From NCBI GenBank assembly GCA_013823625.1, contig PNMM01000002.1, forward strand, positions 186,001 through 250,000: a DNA stretch of 64,000 bases, given 5' to 3'. The stretch's first letter is position 1, and every line of letters starts with the position of its first letter. The stretch is from Microbacterium sp. Its GTDB lineage: Bacteria > Actinomycetota > Actinomycetes > Actinomycetales > Microbacteriaceae. The notes under the pieces were generated by a model. That model saw nothing but the letters and a program-made list of their open reading frames with translations, was not told the origin of the DNA and made no database searches. The position numbers and the translations under genes are program-made. This document shows, one piece after another, positions 42,401 to 50,735 of the stretch.

Positions 42401-44092
42401 GTGCCCAGCGAGAGCGCGAACCGCGCTCCGACGAACGATCCGGCGCTGAAGGCGCGCTACCGACGCATCATGCGCTTTGCTGCGCGCGCCCTCGTGCAAG
42501 CGTGGTGGTTCGAGCTCGTGCTTCCGCGGTTTGGCATGTCGCGTCTCGCGGCGCGCGGGCGCATCCGTCGCCTGCAAAAGCTCGCCCGCCGGTTCCATGA
42601 TCTTGCCGCTGACTTGGGCGGGCTCATGATCAAGGTGGGGCAGTTCTTGTCGTCGCGCCTCGACATCTTGCCGCCCGAGATCACGCGCGAGCTGGAGGGG
42701 CTGCAAGACGAAGTGGCGCCCGAGTCGCTCGCCGCGATCGTGGCGCAGGTCGAGCGCGAGCTGGGCATCCCGCTCGAGCGAGCGTTTGCGGGGTTCGAGC
42801 CCGAGCCGATTGCGGCCGCATCGCTCGGGCAAGCGCACCGCGCGCGGGTGTCGCCCGGCATTGCCGCTGACCTCGGGTTCGAAAACGTCGTCGTGAAGGT
42901 GCTGCGGCCCGGCATCGAGCAGATCGTCGAGGTTGACCTTGCGGCGCTGCGGCGCGTGGGTCGGTGGCTTGCCCGCGTGCGGCTCGTCAACCGGCGGGCA
43001 GATGCGCCCGCGCTCGTCGAAGAGTTCGCCGCCACGAGCCTCGCCGAGATCGACTACCGCACCGAAGCCGGCAACGTGGAGCGGTTTGCCAACGACTTCG
43101 CGAACGACGCGCGCGTGGGCACCCCAGCCGTGGTGTGGGAGCGCAGTGCGCGACGCGTACTCACCCTGAGCGATGTGACCGCGATCAAGATCACCGACGT
43201 CGCCGCCCTGCAGGCGGCGGGCATCGACCCCAACGCGGTCGCCGGCGAACTTGCCCGAGCCACGTTCGAGCAAATCTTCGTCGCGGGTTTCTTTCACGCC
43301 GACCCGCACCCCGGCAACATCTTTGTGACGCCGGGCGGCGAGGGCGGCTTCTCGCTCACCTATATCGACTTCGGCATGATGGGCGAGATTCCCGACGACC
43401 TGCGGCAGGGGCTGCAGCAGTTCATCTTCGCTGTCGCCGCGCGCGATGCCCGCGGCTGGGTCGTCGCGACGCAGCGCCTAGGCGTTCTGCTGCCGAGTGC
43501 CGATACCGTCGAGCTTGAGCACGCCATCACGGCCCTCTTCGATCGATTCGGCGGCATGGGTGTGGCTGAGCTCACGCGCATCGACCCTCGCGAGCTCGAG
43601 CAGTTCGCCCTGCAGTTCAGCGAGCTCGTGCGCACGCTGCCTTTTCAACTGCCCGAGAACTACCTCTTGCTCGTGCGCACCATTTCGCTCATCTCGGGCG
43701 TCACGAGTGCGCTCAACCGCGACTTCAACATGTGGGATGCCGTTGACCCCTTCGCGCGCACGCTCCTCAACGGGGGCGGAGCATCCACTCTGCGGTCGAT
43801 CGGCCGCGAGGGAATCGCGATTCTCTCGGCCCTCGCGCGATTGCCCCAGCGAGTGGATGCTCTCGCCACGCGCCTCGACCGCGGCGAGCTCGCCGTGCGC
43901 AGCCCCGAAGTCGAACAGCGCTTGCGCGTGCTCGATGGCAGTGTGCGCCGCGCGACCTCGGCGGTGCTCTTCGCGGCGTTGCTGATCGGTGGCATCTTGC
44001 TGCGCCCGAGTGATGAGGTGCTCAGCTGGGTGCTGCTCGGAGCCTCAGTGCTTCCCCTCCTGCACGTCGTGCTGCCATGGCGGCTGCGGTAG
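42401..44092 (+). CDS. ABC1/UbiB-like atypical kinase
   Basis: 563 residues. The KxGQ motif (LMIKVGQFLSSRLDILP, about 68-84), the Ala-rich nucleotide loop AAASLGQAH and the catalytic-loop FFHADPHPGNIFVT are all conserved. DFGMM (in IDFGMMGEI) is the metal-binding DFG. The C-terminal 60 residues hold two TM helices. E. coli UbiB and yeast Coq8 of this family drive quinone biosynthesis as ATPases; actinobacteria use it for menaquinone or lipid transport by inference. The GTG start at 42401 follows the PadR stop by 3 bases. Confidence 0.9.
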   Translation: MPSESANRAPTNDPALKARYRRIMRFAARALVQAWWFELVLPRFGMSRLAARGRIRRLQKLARRFHDLAADLGGLMIKVGQFLSSRLDILPPEITRELEGLQDEVAPESLAAIVAQVERELGIPLERAFAGFEPEPIAAASLGQAHRARVSPGIAADLGFENVVVKVLRPGIEQIVEVDLAALRRVGRWLARVRLVNRRADAPALVEEFAATSLAEIDYRTEAGNVERFANDFANDARVGTPAVVWERSARRVLTLSDVTAIKITDVAALQAAGIDPNAVAGELARATFEQIFVAGFFHADPHPGNIFVTPGGEGGFSLTYIDFGMMGEIPDDLRQGLQQFIFAVAARDARGWVVATQRLGVLLPSADTVELEHAITALFDRFGGMGVAELTRIDPRELEQFALQFSELVRTLPFQLPENYLLLVRTISLISGVTSALNRDFNMWDAVDPFARTLLNGGGASTLRSIGREGIAILSALARLPQRVDALATRLDRGELAVRSPEVEQRLRVLDGSVRRATSAVLFAALLIGGILLRPSDEVLSWVLLGASVLPLLHVVLPWRLR

Positions 44093-44101
44093 CTCGTGCA
44101 C

Positions 44102-44107
44102 TAGCGT
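44102..44107 (+). promoter_or_regulatory. -10 element, leaderless start of yciI-like gene
   Basis: TAGCGT, six bases, then the ATG at 44114. It suggests a promoter of its own despite the short gap to the kinase gene. Confidence 0.45.
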
Positions 44108-44113
44108 CGCCCC

Positions 44114-44455
44114 ATGACCAAGTACCTCATCTCGTTTCCGAGTGGTGTCATGCAGGTGGCCCATGGCGACTGGGACAACGTCGTCGAAGAGTCACACCAG
44201 GTCATCCGCGACATGAAGGCCGCGGGCGTCTACGTGTTTGGCGGCGGCATTAACGAAGAGGTCGAGCCGGTCGCGGTTGCCGGTGATGGCACAGTCAGCG
44301 AGCCGCGCTACGCCGCGTTCGACAAACTCGACGGCGGGCACACGGTCATCGAAGTGCCGACGCGCGACGAAGCGGTCGAGTGGGCGCGTCGCGTGGCCGT
44401 TGCCTGCCGCTGCCCGCAAGAGCTGCGCGAGTTCATGTACGACCCCGAGTCATAA
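44114..44455 (+). CDS. YciI-like (YCII) domain protein
   Basis: 113 residues, one ferredoxin-like YCII domain: MTKYLISFPSGVMQVAHGDW, then HQVIRDMKAAGVYVFGGG, GGHTVIEVPTRDEAVEWARRVA and the C-terminal CRCPQELREFMYDPES. Family members bind small molecules or act as sigma-factor partners, and the substrate is unknown. The gene is not adjacent to a sigma gene, unlike the other YCII protein at 51996-52358. Confidence 0.85.
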   Translation: MTKYLISFPSGVMQVAHGDWDNVVEESHQVIRDMKAAGVYVFGGGINEEVEPVAVAGDGTVSEPRYAAFDKLDGGHTVIEVPTRDEAVEWARRVAVACRCPQELREFMYDPES

Positions 44456-44456
44456 C

Positions 44457-44474
44457 GCGCGAGACCGCTCGCGC
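44457..44474 (+). terminator. hairpin after yciI-like gene
   Basis: GCGCGAG and CTCGCGC pair over 7 bp around ACCG immediately after the stop codon, followed by the self-complementary GCGCCCGCGGGCGC. There is no T-run. It separates the yciI-like gene from the transporter operon. Confidence 0.5.
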
Positions 44475-44577
44475 CCGCGGGCGCACCGAAAAACTTGCTA
44501 CCTGAGGATGACCCAAGAGTGGGCCCTCGCTGATAGCGTCGAGAGCATCCGGCTTTTCGCGACGCGTTGGGGGCATT

Positions 44578-45504
44578 GTGCACATCTGGAAGCGATGGGT
44601 GTTTCCCATCATCGGCCTTGTCATCGCTACCGTGATTGCGGTCTCTGTAGCCAAGCTCGCGTTCTTTCCTGATGAGCAGTCATCGGCAGAACAACCCTGG
44701 GCCCAGATCAGCGACCCCGTCGTTTCGGTCGAACGCGGCAGTCTGGTCAACCAGCTGGCCCTGACGGGAACGATCGCTCGAGACGAAACGTATCCGCTCA
44801 AGTCAGCGGTGTCGGGCACGGTCACGACGGTGCACGTCGGCAACGGTGCCGTGGTGAGCGCGGGCCAAGTTCTGTTCACGGTGCGGCTCGACACCAATCG
44901 ACGACTCGTTGACATCGTCGCCCCCGAAGCCGGTTCGCTGAGCGAGCTCGCCCTGGTTGCCGGGCAGTCCACGACGGTGGGCGAAGAGATTGCATCGCTG
45001 TCACCACAGCGGTTTCACGTCTTGAGCACGGTCGAGCCGGTTCAGCTCTACCGCTTGATCGATGCGCCGACCGAGGCGACCGTGACGATCACGGGCGGGC
45101 CCGCTCCATTCGCCTGCACGGGGCTGACGACCCAGGTTGCCGATGACGGCACCACGAGCGTGCGGTGTTCCGTTCCCGGCGACCAGGTGGTCTTTCCTGG
45201 ACTGCCCGTGCAGCTTGTGGTCGATGTTGGAGCCGTCGATGACGTCTTGGTCATTCCGACCACGGCCGTCAAGGGCGGCGCGGGTAGCGGGCTGGTCTGG
45301 CTCGACTCGGGTGATGGCAGCGAGCCCGTGGAGCGTGAAGTGACGCTCGGTATCAGCGATGGCTCGATGGTCGAGGTGATCGATGGCCTCGCCCAAGGCG
45401 ACCTGATTCGGCAGTTCGTACCCGGAGTCGCGGCTCCCGTCGAAGAAATCTGCTACGAAATCGCGCCCGGCGAACAGTATTGCGAGACGGGCGTCAGCTG
45501 GTGA
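44578..45504 (+). CDS. HlyD/MFP-type efflux adaptor
   Basis: 308 residues. An N-terminal signal anchor (about 8-26, WVFPIIGLVIATVIAVSVA) is followed by extracytoplasmic beta domains: a lipoyl-like part with KSAVSGTVTTVHVGNGAVVSAGQVL, a barrel domain, and the IPTTAVKGGAGSGLVWL region of membrane-fusion proteins. It has no hairpin long enough to reach an outer membrane, as expected in a Gram-positive. A GTG start was read at 44578. It is the first gene of an adaptor / ATPase / permease operon of the MacA-MacB kind. Confidence 0.85.
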   Translation: MHIWKRWVFPIIGLVIATVIAVSVAKLAFFPDEQSSAEQPWAQISDPVVSVERGSLVNQLALTGTIARDETYPLKSAVSGTVTTVHVGNGAVVSAGQVLFTVRLDTNRRLVDIVAPEAGSLSELALVAGQSTTVGEEIASLSPQRFHVLSTVEPVQLYRLIDAPTEATVTITGGPAPFACTGLTTQVADDGTTSVRCSVPGDQVVFPGLPVQLVVDVGAVDDVLVIPTTAVKGGAGSGLVWLDSGDGSEPVEREVTLGISDGSMVEVIDGLAQGDLIRQFVPGVAAPVEEICYEIAPGEQYCETGVSW

Positions 45505-46247
45505 CCCTCGTCTCACTACGGGGCGTCGCGAAGCATGTGCTCTTGCCTGATGACTCGCGGCTCGACATTCTTCACGCGATCGATCTCGACGTCGATGCGG
45601 GCGACCACGTGTCAATTGTCGGTCGCAGCGGCTCGGGCAAGACCACGCTGCTCAACATTCTCGGCTTGCTCGATGCCCCCAGCGCGGGAGAGGTGACGTT
45701 TGGCGACGAGTCGACGCACGCCATGCGAGCGGGCCGGCTCGACCGCATGCGCGGCGCAAACGTCGGGTTTGTTTTTCAGCAGTTCAACCTTCTCGCGGGG
45801 CGCACCGCGCTTGAGAACGTCGCGATGCCGCTGAGCTACTCGACCGGAAGCGCGTTTTGGAATCGTCACGCCGCCGCTGCCGCGATGCTCGACCGCGTTG
45901 GCTTGAGCCACCGGCTCACCTCGCTTCCTGATCGACTGTCGGGCGGCGAGCAACAGCGCGTGGCCATCGCTCGCGCACTCGTGCGAAAGCCGCGGCTGAT
46001 CCTTGCCGATGAGCCGACGGGGGCCCTCGACGTTGAGACGGGCGCGAGCGTCATGTCTCTCCTCGACGAGGTCGCCGCCGAGTCGGGCGCGGCACTCGTG
46101 ACGATCACCCATGACCTTCACGTAGCTGCCCGCGCCCGTCGTCATTACCGGCTCGACGCCGGCGTGTTGCAGCAGGTGAACCTCGATGAGGCCTTCGCCG
46201 CAAGCACCCACGCCACGCCTGTCGCCAAGCGGGGGGCGCGGCGATGA
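45501..46247 (+). CDS. MacB/LolD-type ABC transporter ATPase
   Basis: 248 residues. Walker A GRSGSGKTTLL (about 40-50), Q-loop FVFQQFNLLAGRTALENV, signature LSGGEQQRVAIARALV, Walker B LILADEPTGALD and H-loop TITHDLHV are all present. The QQF-NLL and ADEPTGALD wording is specific to the MacB/FtsE/LolD group. The GTG start lies in a GTGA overlap with the adaptor stop, and the permease start overlaps its own stop. Powers an efflux or lipid/peptide transporter. Confidence 0.92.
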   Translation: MTLVSLRGVAKHVLLPDDSRLDILHAIDLDVDAGDHVSIVGRSGSGKTTLLNILGLLDAPSAGEVTFGDESTHAMRAGRLDRMRGANVGFVFQQFNLLAGRTALENVAMPLSYSTGSAFWNRHAAAAAMLDRVGLSHRLTSLPDRLSGGEQQRVAIARALVRKPRLILADEPTGALDVETGASVMSLLDEVAAESGAALVTITHDLHVAARARRHYRLDAGVLQQVNLDEAFAASTHATPVAKRGARR

Positions 46248-47479
46248 CGAATCGAATGAGCCTCGCACCGCTGGCCGGTGCTCTCACTGATGCCTGGTCT
46301 GAACTGCGCGTACACAAGCTGCGGGTGCTGCTGAGCCTCATCGGCATCGCGGTTGCTGTCGGCGCCCTCACCGCTGTCGTTGCCCTGGGCGAATTGCAAC
46401 GGCAGGTCGCGGCCGAGCAGTCTGACCGCTACGGCGGGCGAGTAGCGACCATCATGGTCACGGCGATGCGCGAAGACGGAGCGCCCATGAACTGGGACGA
46501 ATTCGACGAGCGTTTCGACCGAGTCGCCGAGCGCTATGGCTTCAGTCACACGTCGCGCATCGTCGACGGAATGGTCACTCTGCCCGTTCAACTGCCCGAA
46601 GGCGTGACGCAATTGCCGTCGCGACTTGTCGACCCCGACTACGCGGTCATGCACCGGCTCGCCCTGCTCGAGGGGCGGTGGTTCACCGAGTCAGACCTCG
46701 AATTGCTCGCGCCGCCCGTGGTCATCAGCGAGGGCCTGTGGGACATGATCGGGCGCGTGCCGATAGCGCAGCATCCGACGCTCATCATGACCGGCGACCT
46801 CGCCGGAACGTACCAAGTGATCGGGGTGACCCCCCGTGATGGACCATGGGATGCTGCGCCGCGAGTCGATCTTCTCTACGACACCTACCGCGAGCGGCTC
46901 GAAGCCATTCCGGGTGATGTCTCGGTCATGCGCGAGATCTGGGTTCCGCCAGCGATCGTCGGCGACGTGGGTCCGGTACTTGCAATGGACCTGCGGGCCG
47001 GAGCAGACCCCGGGCTCACGATCACCGTCAACCGCAGCGACTGGGGTGCCCAGGCAGGCTTCGCCGATTCAGCGCTGATCTTTCAGCTTGTGACCGGCGC
47101 CATCGCGGGCATCGTGCTGCTGCTCGGCGCACTCAGCCTCATCAACATCCAGTTGGTGGCCATGCGCCAGCGCATTCGCGAGATCGGCGTGCGGCGCAGC
47201 TTTGGGGCGACGTCGGGGCGCATCTTCACCTCGGTTTTTCTCGAGAACGTGGTGGCAACGACCGTGGCCGGCGCGGTTGGCATCGTGCTCGTCGTGCTCA
47301 TCATGCGCAGCGACTGGGTGATCGAGACCATGTTCCCGGGCATTCAAGACGTGCCACCGTTCCCCTTCTCGGCGGCGGTCACGGGGCTCATCGCTTCGGT
47401 CGTCGTCGGCGCGATCGCGGGGTTGATTCCCGCGCTCGTGGCGCTTCGCGTCAAGGTCATCGACGCCATTCGGTTCTGA
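46244..47479 (+). CDS. MacB/FtsX-type ABC permease
   Basis: 411 residues. TM1 lies at about 28-50, followed by a large extracytoplasmic domain (60-270) and three C-terminal TM helices (about 285-310, 340-360, 382-405), the FtsX/MacB topology. The loop LVAMRQRIREIGVRRSFGATSGRIFTSVFLENV contains the conserved R-x-x-EIG(V)RR coupling segment. The extracytoplasmic domain is MacB_PCD-like in size. The operon has no regulator or resistance gene beside it, so the substrate is unknown. Confidence 0.9.
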   Translation: MTNRMSLAPLAGALTDAWSELRVHKLRVLLSLIGIAVAVGALTAVVALGELQRQVAAEQSDRYGGRVATIMVTAMREDGAPMNWDEFDERFDRVAERYGFSHTSRIVDGMVTLPVQLPEGVTQLPSRLVDPDYAVMHRLALLEGRWFTESDLELLAPPVVISEGLWDMIGRVPIAQHPTLIMTGDLAGTYQVIGVTPRDGPWDAAPRVDLLYDTYRERLEAIPGDVSVMREIWVPPAIVGDVGPVLAMDLRAGADPGLTITVNRSDWGAQAGFADSALIFQLVTGAIAGIVLLLGALSLINIQLVAMRQRIREIGVRRSFGATSGRIFTSVFLENVVATTVAGAVGIVLVVLIMRSDWVIETMFPGIQDVPPFPFSAAVTGLIASVVVGAIAGLIPALVALRVKVIDAIRF

Positions 47480-47501
47480 CAGTGCTGGCGACGGCCCCGC
47501 G

Positions 47502-48173
47502 CTAGGGCGCGAGGTCGTCGAGCAGTGCCTGCAGTTCGGGGCCGGGGGTGCCCAGCACGAACAGCACCGAGATCGCGTCACCGACCAAACCCTCGAACCC
47601 GTCGCCGACCGTCGCGCTCACCGAGCACCGCTCGCCGCGCAGGGGCTCGACGATCAGCGTGGCCGTTCGCCGCGCAGGCTCGGCTTCGTTCCACATCGCC
47701 CGCTCCCCGCGCACCTCGACAGCTGCGAGTAGTCCGGTGAGCGTCGTGACGTCGAGGTCGACGTAGGGGCAATACGGCGGTTGGGCACCGTCGGTCGGCG
47801 TCCACCGGCGGTCAGAGGTTGTGCGCGCTCGGGATGCTGACGCTGCGGGTTCGCCGACGAGAGCGGGCATCCGTTCGCGAAAGAGGTGCAGCAGCTCGTC
47901 GATGGCACGCGGCGCGATCGCGAGTTGCCGCACCGCCGACTCGGTGGCGGTCAACGTGCGCATCGCCACGTCGATCGTCTCGCCCGCGAGGTCGATTGCC
48001 GCCTGAGCATGTACGCCGCAAAACCACTCGACGTTCGGCGGATGCCCGACCATGCGTTCGGCGGCCACCCTCTCGCGCCACTGCCGATCAGAGTCGCGCT
48101 CGGCGAAGTTCACGAGTCGGCCATCCGGTGCCGTGAATTCGTCGCCGCAGACGGCGCACTCGGGTGGTCGCAT
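47502..48173 (-). CDS. unrecognised protein with N-terminal zinc-finger-like motif
   Basis: 223 residues. The N-terminus CAVCGDEFTAPDGRLVNFAERDSD, with a later WFCGVHAQAA, gives a CxxC...CxxH pattern that could bind zinc. The middle is helical (70-120) and the C-terminal half (140-220) has alternating hydrophobic strands (TLTGLLAAVEVRG, ATLIVEPLRGERCSV). No enzyme motif is visible. TAGGGT lies six bases before the ATG (leaderless). It is convergent with the ABC permease. Function unknown. Confidence 0.6.
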   Translation of the reverse strand: MRPPECAVCGDEFTAPDGRLVNFAERDSDRQWRERVAAERMVGHPPNVEWFCGVHAQAAIDLAGETIDVAMRTLTATESAVRQLAIAPRAIDELLHLFRERMPALVGEPAASASRARTTSDRRWTPTDGAQPPYCPYVDLDVTTLTGLLAAVEVRGERAMWNEAEPARRTATLIVEPLRGERCSVSATVGDGFEGLVGDAISVLFVLGTPGPELQALLDDLAP

Positions 48174-48179
48174 GCGGTC

Positions 48180-48185
48180 ACCCTA
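48180..48185 (-). promoter_or_regulatory. -10 element, leaderless start
   Basis: TAGGGT, six bases, then the ATG at 48173 of the zinc-finger-like protein gene. Confidence 0.45.
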
Positions 48186-48216
48186 CGGTTCAACTCGCGC
48201 GAAATCGACGATCGAC

Positions 48217-48450
48217 TCAGTGGACGTCGCGGGCGAGTTCGTGCTCGACAGCGCGCCGAATCCAGCTCGACACCGATCGATCGTCTGCTTCTGCCCTGAG
48301 CCGCACTTGAGCCAGAAGGTCAACAGGAAACCGCACGGGCACCGGTTCACTCAACCGCGCGCGCCGTCTCACCGGACGCCCAGCGGGAAGCTGGTGTTCC
48401 GGGTTCGCATAAAACTCGTGCTCCTGCTCGGGGCTCATCTGGTCTGCCAT
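48217..48450 (-). CDS. ribbon-helix-helix antitoxin-like protein (BrnA-like)
   Basis: 77 residues. The N-terminal half is disordered and basic (LPAGRPVRRRARL). The C-terminal half has a ribbon-helix-helix: strand PVPVRFPVDLLAQV, helix RLRAEADDRS and the second helix SVSSWIRRAVEHEL. RHH antitoxins repress their own promoter. The start ATG at 48450 has GGAGGG four bases upstream and lies within the end of the upstream toxin-like gene (16-base overlap), the usual toxin-then-antitoxin order of brnTA. Confidence 0.75.
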   Translation of the reverse strand: MADQMSPEQEHEFYANPEHQLPAGRPVRRRARLSEPVPVRFPVDLLAQVRLRAEADDRSVSSWIRRAVEHELARDVH

Positions 48451-48755
48451 CGGTCCCTCCGGTACGTTCTCGCGAGATCTGCCGAGGCCACGTAGCACCC
48501 AATCGGTCGGCAGAGCGTTCGATCGCGCGTCGACGGCGCGAGAGGAACCATGAGCACCGCACCGCTCACTTCAGCCACCATGAGCCCATGCGCCGGTGGC
48601 ATCGCTGGATAGAACAAGGGGTCACTGGCCCACACCTCCGCAATGTCGTCGACGCCCAAATACGGGTGCTTGAACAGGTGGGCCACTTGAGTGTCGATCT
48701 CGAACGGCCACTCATCGCGAAGCAGTTCAAGGTCGAAGCGTTCACCGCCCGACAC
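48435..48755 (-). CDS. BrnT-like toxin family protein
   Basis: 106 residues. The order FEIDTQVAHLFKHPYLGVDDIAEVW, then DPLFYP, GLMVAEVSGAVLMVPLAP, and RPIGCYVASADLARTYRRDR is the BrnT RNase fold pattern: HL..H..(D/E)..EV..dP and a C-terminal RPI..A..Y/R stretch. In Brucella BrnT is an RNA-cleaving toxin neutralised by the RHH protein BrnA, which lies directly downstream here. Sequence identity is low, so the call is probable rather than certain. The start is GTG at 48755. Confidence 0.65.
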   Translation of the reverse strand: MSGGERFDLELLRDEWPFEIDTQVAHLFKHPYLGVDDIAEVWASDPLFYPAMPPAHGLMVAEVSGAVLMVPLAPSTRDRTLCRPIGCYVASADLARTYRRDRWQTR

Positions 48756-48901
48756 GAATAGTGTAATACAAACGGATACGACCTGGGGTGGACGGCTGGT
48801 GGCGAGACATGAGTCGAGAACGAAGCTATTCGGTCAAGAAGCCGCCGCATTCACCCACAGCCAGCTCATCGGCGCATATCCCTTCGGGAACGGATGCTCG
48901 C

Positions 48902-48907
48902 TAGGGT
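48902..48907 (+). promoter_or_regulatory. -10 element, leaderless start of DUF2207 gene
   Basis: TAGGGT, seven bases, then the ATG at 48915. Confidence 0.45.
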
Positions 48908-48914
48908 TGCCCGC

Positions 48915-50735
48915 ATGCGCACTCCCGCACGACTCGCCCTCGCCCTGACTCTCGCGGCCGGGTTCGCTCTCGCGCTCGCCCCCACGGCCGCGACTGCCGA
49001 CACGAGCGACTTCACGTTCGACTCGTTCGACGCCGAGTACACGCTCAGCCGCGAGGCAGACGGCACGTCGACCCTGCTCGTGGTCGAGACGATCGTCGCC
49101 CGCTTTCCTGACTTCGATCAGAACCGCGGCATCATCCGCGCGATCCCCGACGACTACGACGGCGTTCCCCTCAACACCAGTGTTGTCAGCGTCACCGACC
49201 AGAACGGCACAGACGTCTTCTACGAGTCGGTGTACTCCGCCGGCTTCATCGAGCTGTACCTCGGCACCGACGAGTTCGTCCGGGGAGCGCAGACCTACGT
49301 CATCACCTACATGCAACAGAACGTCGTGCGCTCGTTCGACGACACGGCCTCAGATGAGTTCTATTGGGATGTCAACGGCACCGGCTGGCAGCAACCCTTC
49401 GGCCGCGTGAGTGCAACGGTGACCCTCGCGCCCGACGTCGCCGCGGCCTTGACCGGCAACTCTGCCTGCTACGTCGGCGCCTTCGGCGAAGACGAGTTCT
49501 GCACGATTGAGGATGCGGGCGGCACGTTCACCGCGGCCGCCACCGAGCTCAGCCCTTTCGAGACCCTCACCGTGGCGATCGGCTTCGCGCCGGGCACGTT
49601 CCTCACCCCCGAGCCGACTCCCCCACCCGAGCCGCAAGAGATTCCGCTGTGGATGCACCTGATCTCGGGCGGCATCGGCCTCGCGAGCGTCGGCGCGCTC
49701 GGCGCCGCGATCGTCTCGCGCGTGCGCGCGGGCTCGGGGGCGAAGAGTCGCGGGGCGATCATTCCGCAGTACTCCGAACCCGAGGGGTTCGACATTCTGC
49801 AGGCAGCACATCTCATCGGTAGGTCATCCGCTGGCATGCCCGCCGTGATCGTGCGACTGGCCGTGCGCAAGAACCTGCGCATTCTCGCCTATGCGGTCGA
49901 GAACAACACGGCCCCCTACACGCTGCAGTACCTCAGCGATGACGGCTCCGATGTGCTCGACCTCGCGGTGCTCGAAGCGCTGTTCGGCGTCGATCGTGCG
50001 GCCGGCGACCTCAAGCCGTACGGCAAGTACGACTCGGCGTTGAGCAGTCGACTCGACGAGCTGTCGTCGCGGGCGCTCAGCTCGATCGTCGACGATGGCT
50101 TCAAGCGCATGGCGCCCGGCATCGGTTTCGGCTGGCTCATGCTTCTGGCCCAGTGGCTGTTCATGGCACTCGCCGGCGCCGCCATCATCGTCTCGACCGT
50201 GCTCTTCATCAACATCAGCCCGCTCGCGTTTCTGTCGCTCACGGTCGCGTTCATCGCCGGCTTCTTTGCCTTCGGCCTGGCGATTCGCCCTCAGCAGTTC
50301 ACCGAAAAGGGTCGCGAAGCTCGCGACTACCTCGAGGGCATGAAGCTATACCTCACCGTCGCCGAAGAAGAACGACTGCGCGTGCTGCAGAGCCCGCAAG
50401 GAGCCGAGCGCATCGACGTGGGCAACAACCTCGAACTCGTGAAGCTCTACGAAAAGCTGCTGCCCTGGGCAGTCATCTGGGGCGTCGAAGACCAGTGGAT
50501 GCGCGAGCTCGCCCTGCGCGTCGCCGCCACCGACACGACCCCCGACTGGTTCGTCGGCACGAACGGCTTCGAGGTCTCACTGTTCAGCACCGCGGTTCGG
50601 GGTGTCACGGCCACGACGCTCGCCCCCAGCTCAAGCTGGTCAAGCAGCGGCGGAGGCAGCAGCTTCTCGGGCGGCTCGTCGGGCGGCGGCTTCTCGGGTG
50701 GCGGTGGAGGCGGCGGAGGCGGCGGAGGGCGCTAG
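48915..50735 (+). CDS. DUF2207 membrane protein with Gly-rich C-terminus
   Basis: 606 residues. A signal peptide (1-29) precedes an extracytoplasmic DUF2207 domain (about 35-225: DAEYTLSREADGTSTLLVVETI, NRGIIRAIPDDYDG, SDEFYWDVNGTGWQQPFGRV). One TM helix (about 245-267), a cytoplasmic domain and two TM helices (about 410-455) follow. The tail is Ser/Gly-rich, ending in a run of Gly. This is the usual architecture of actinobacterial and firmicute DUF2207 proteins of unknown function. The stop shares CTAG with the convergent ECF sigma stop. Confidence 0.88.
   Translation: MRTPARLALALTLAAGFALALAPTAATADTSDFTFDSFDAEYTLSREADGTSTLLVVETIVARFPDFDQNRGIIRAIPDDYDGVPLNTSVVSVTDQNGTDVFYESVYSAGFIELYLGTDEFVRGAQTYVITYMQQNVVRSFDDTASDEFYWDVNGTGWQQPFGRVSATVTLAPDVAAALTGNSACYVGAFGEDEFCTIEDAGGTFTAAATELSPFETLTVAIGFAPGTFLTPEPTPPPEPQEIPLWMHLISGGIGLASVGALGAAIVSRVRAGSGAKSRGAIIPQYSEPEGFDILQAAHLIGRSSAGMPAVIVRLAVRKNLRILAYAVENNTAPYTLQYLSDDGSDVLDLAVLEALFGVDRAAGDLKPYGKYDSALSSRLDELSSRALSSIVDDGFKRMAPGIGFGWLMLLAQWLFMALAGAAIIVSTVLFINISPLAFLSLTVAFIAGFFAFGLAIRPQQFTEKGREARDYLEGMKLYLTVAEEERLRVLQSPQGAERIDVGNNLELVKLYEKLLPWAVIWGVEDQWMRELALRVAATDTTPDWFVGTNGFEVSLFSTAVRGVTATTLAPSSSWSSSGGGSSFSGGSSGGGFSGGGGGGGGGGGR

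Noticed and set aside
48756-48790. TACACT before the BrnT-like GTG as a leaderless -10
   Set aside because: Only four bases separate it from the start codon, out of line with the other examples.
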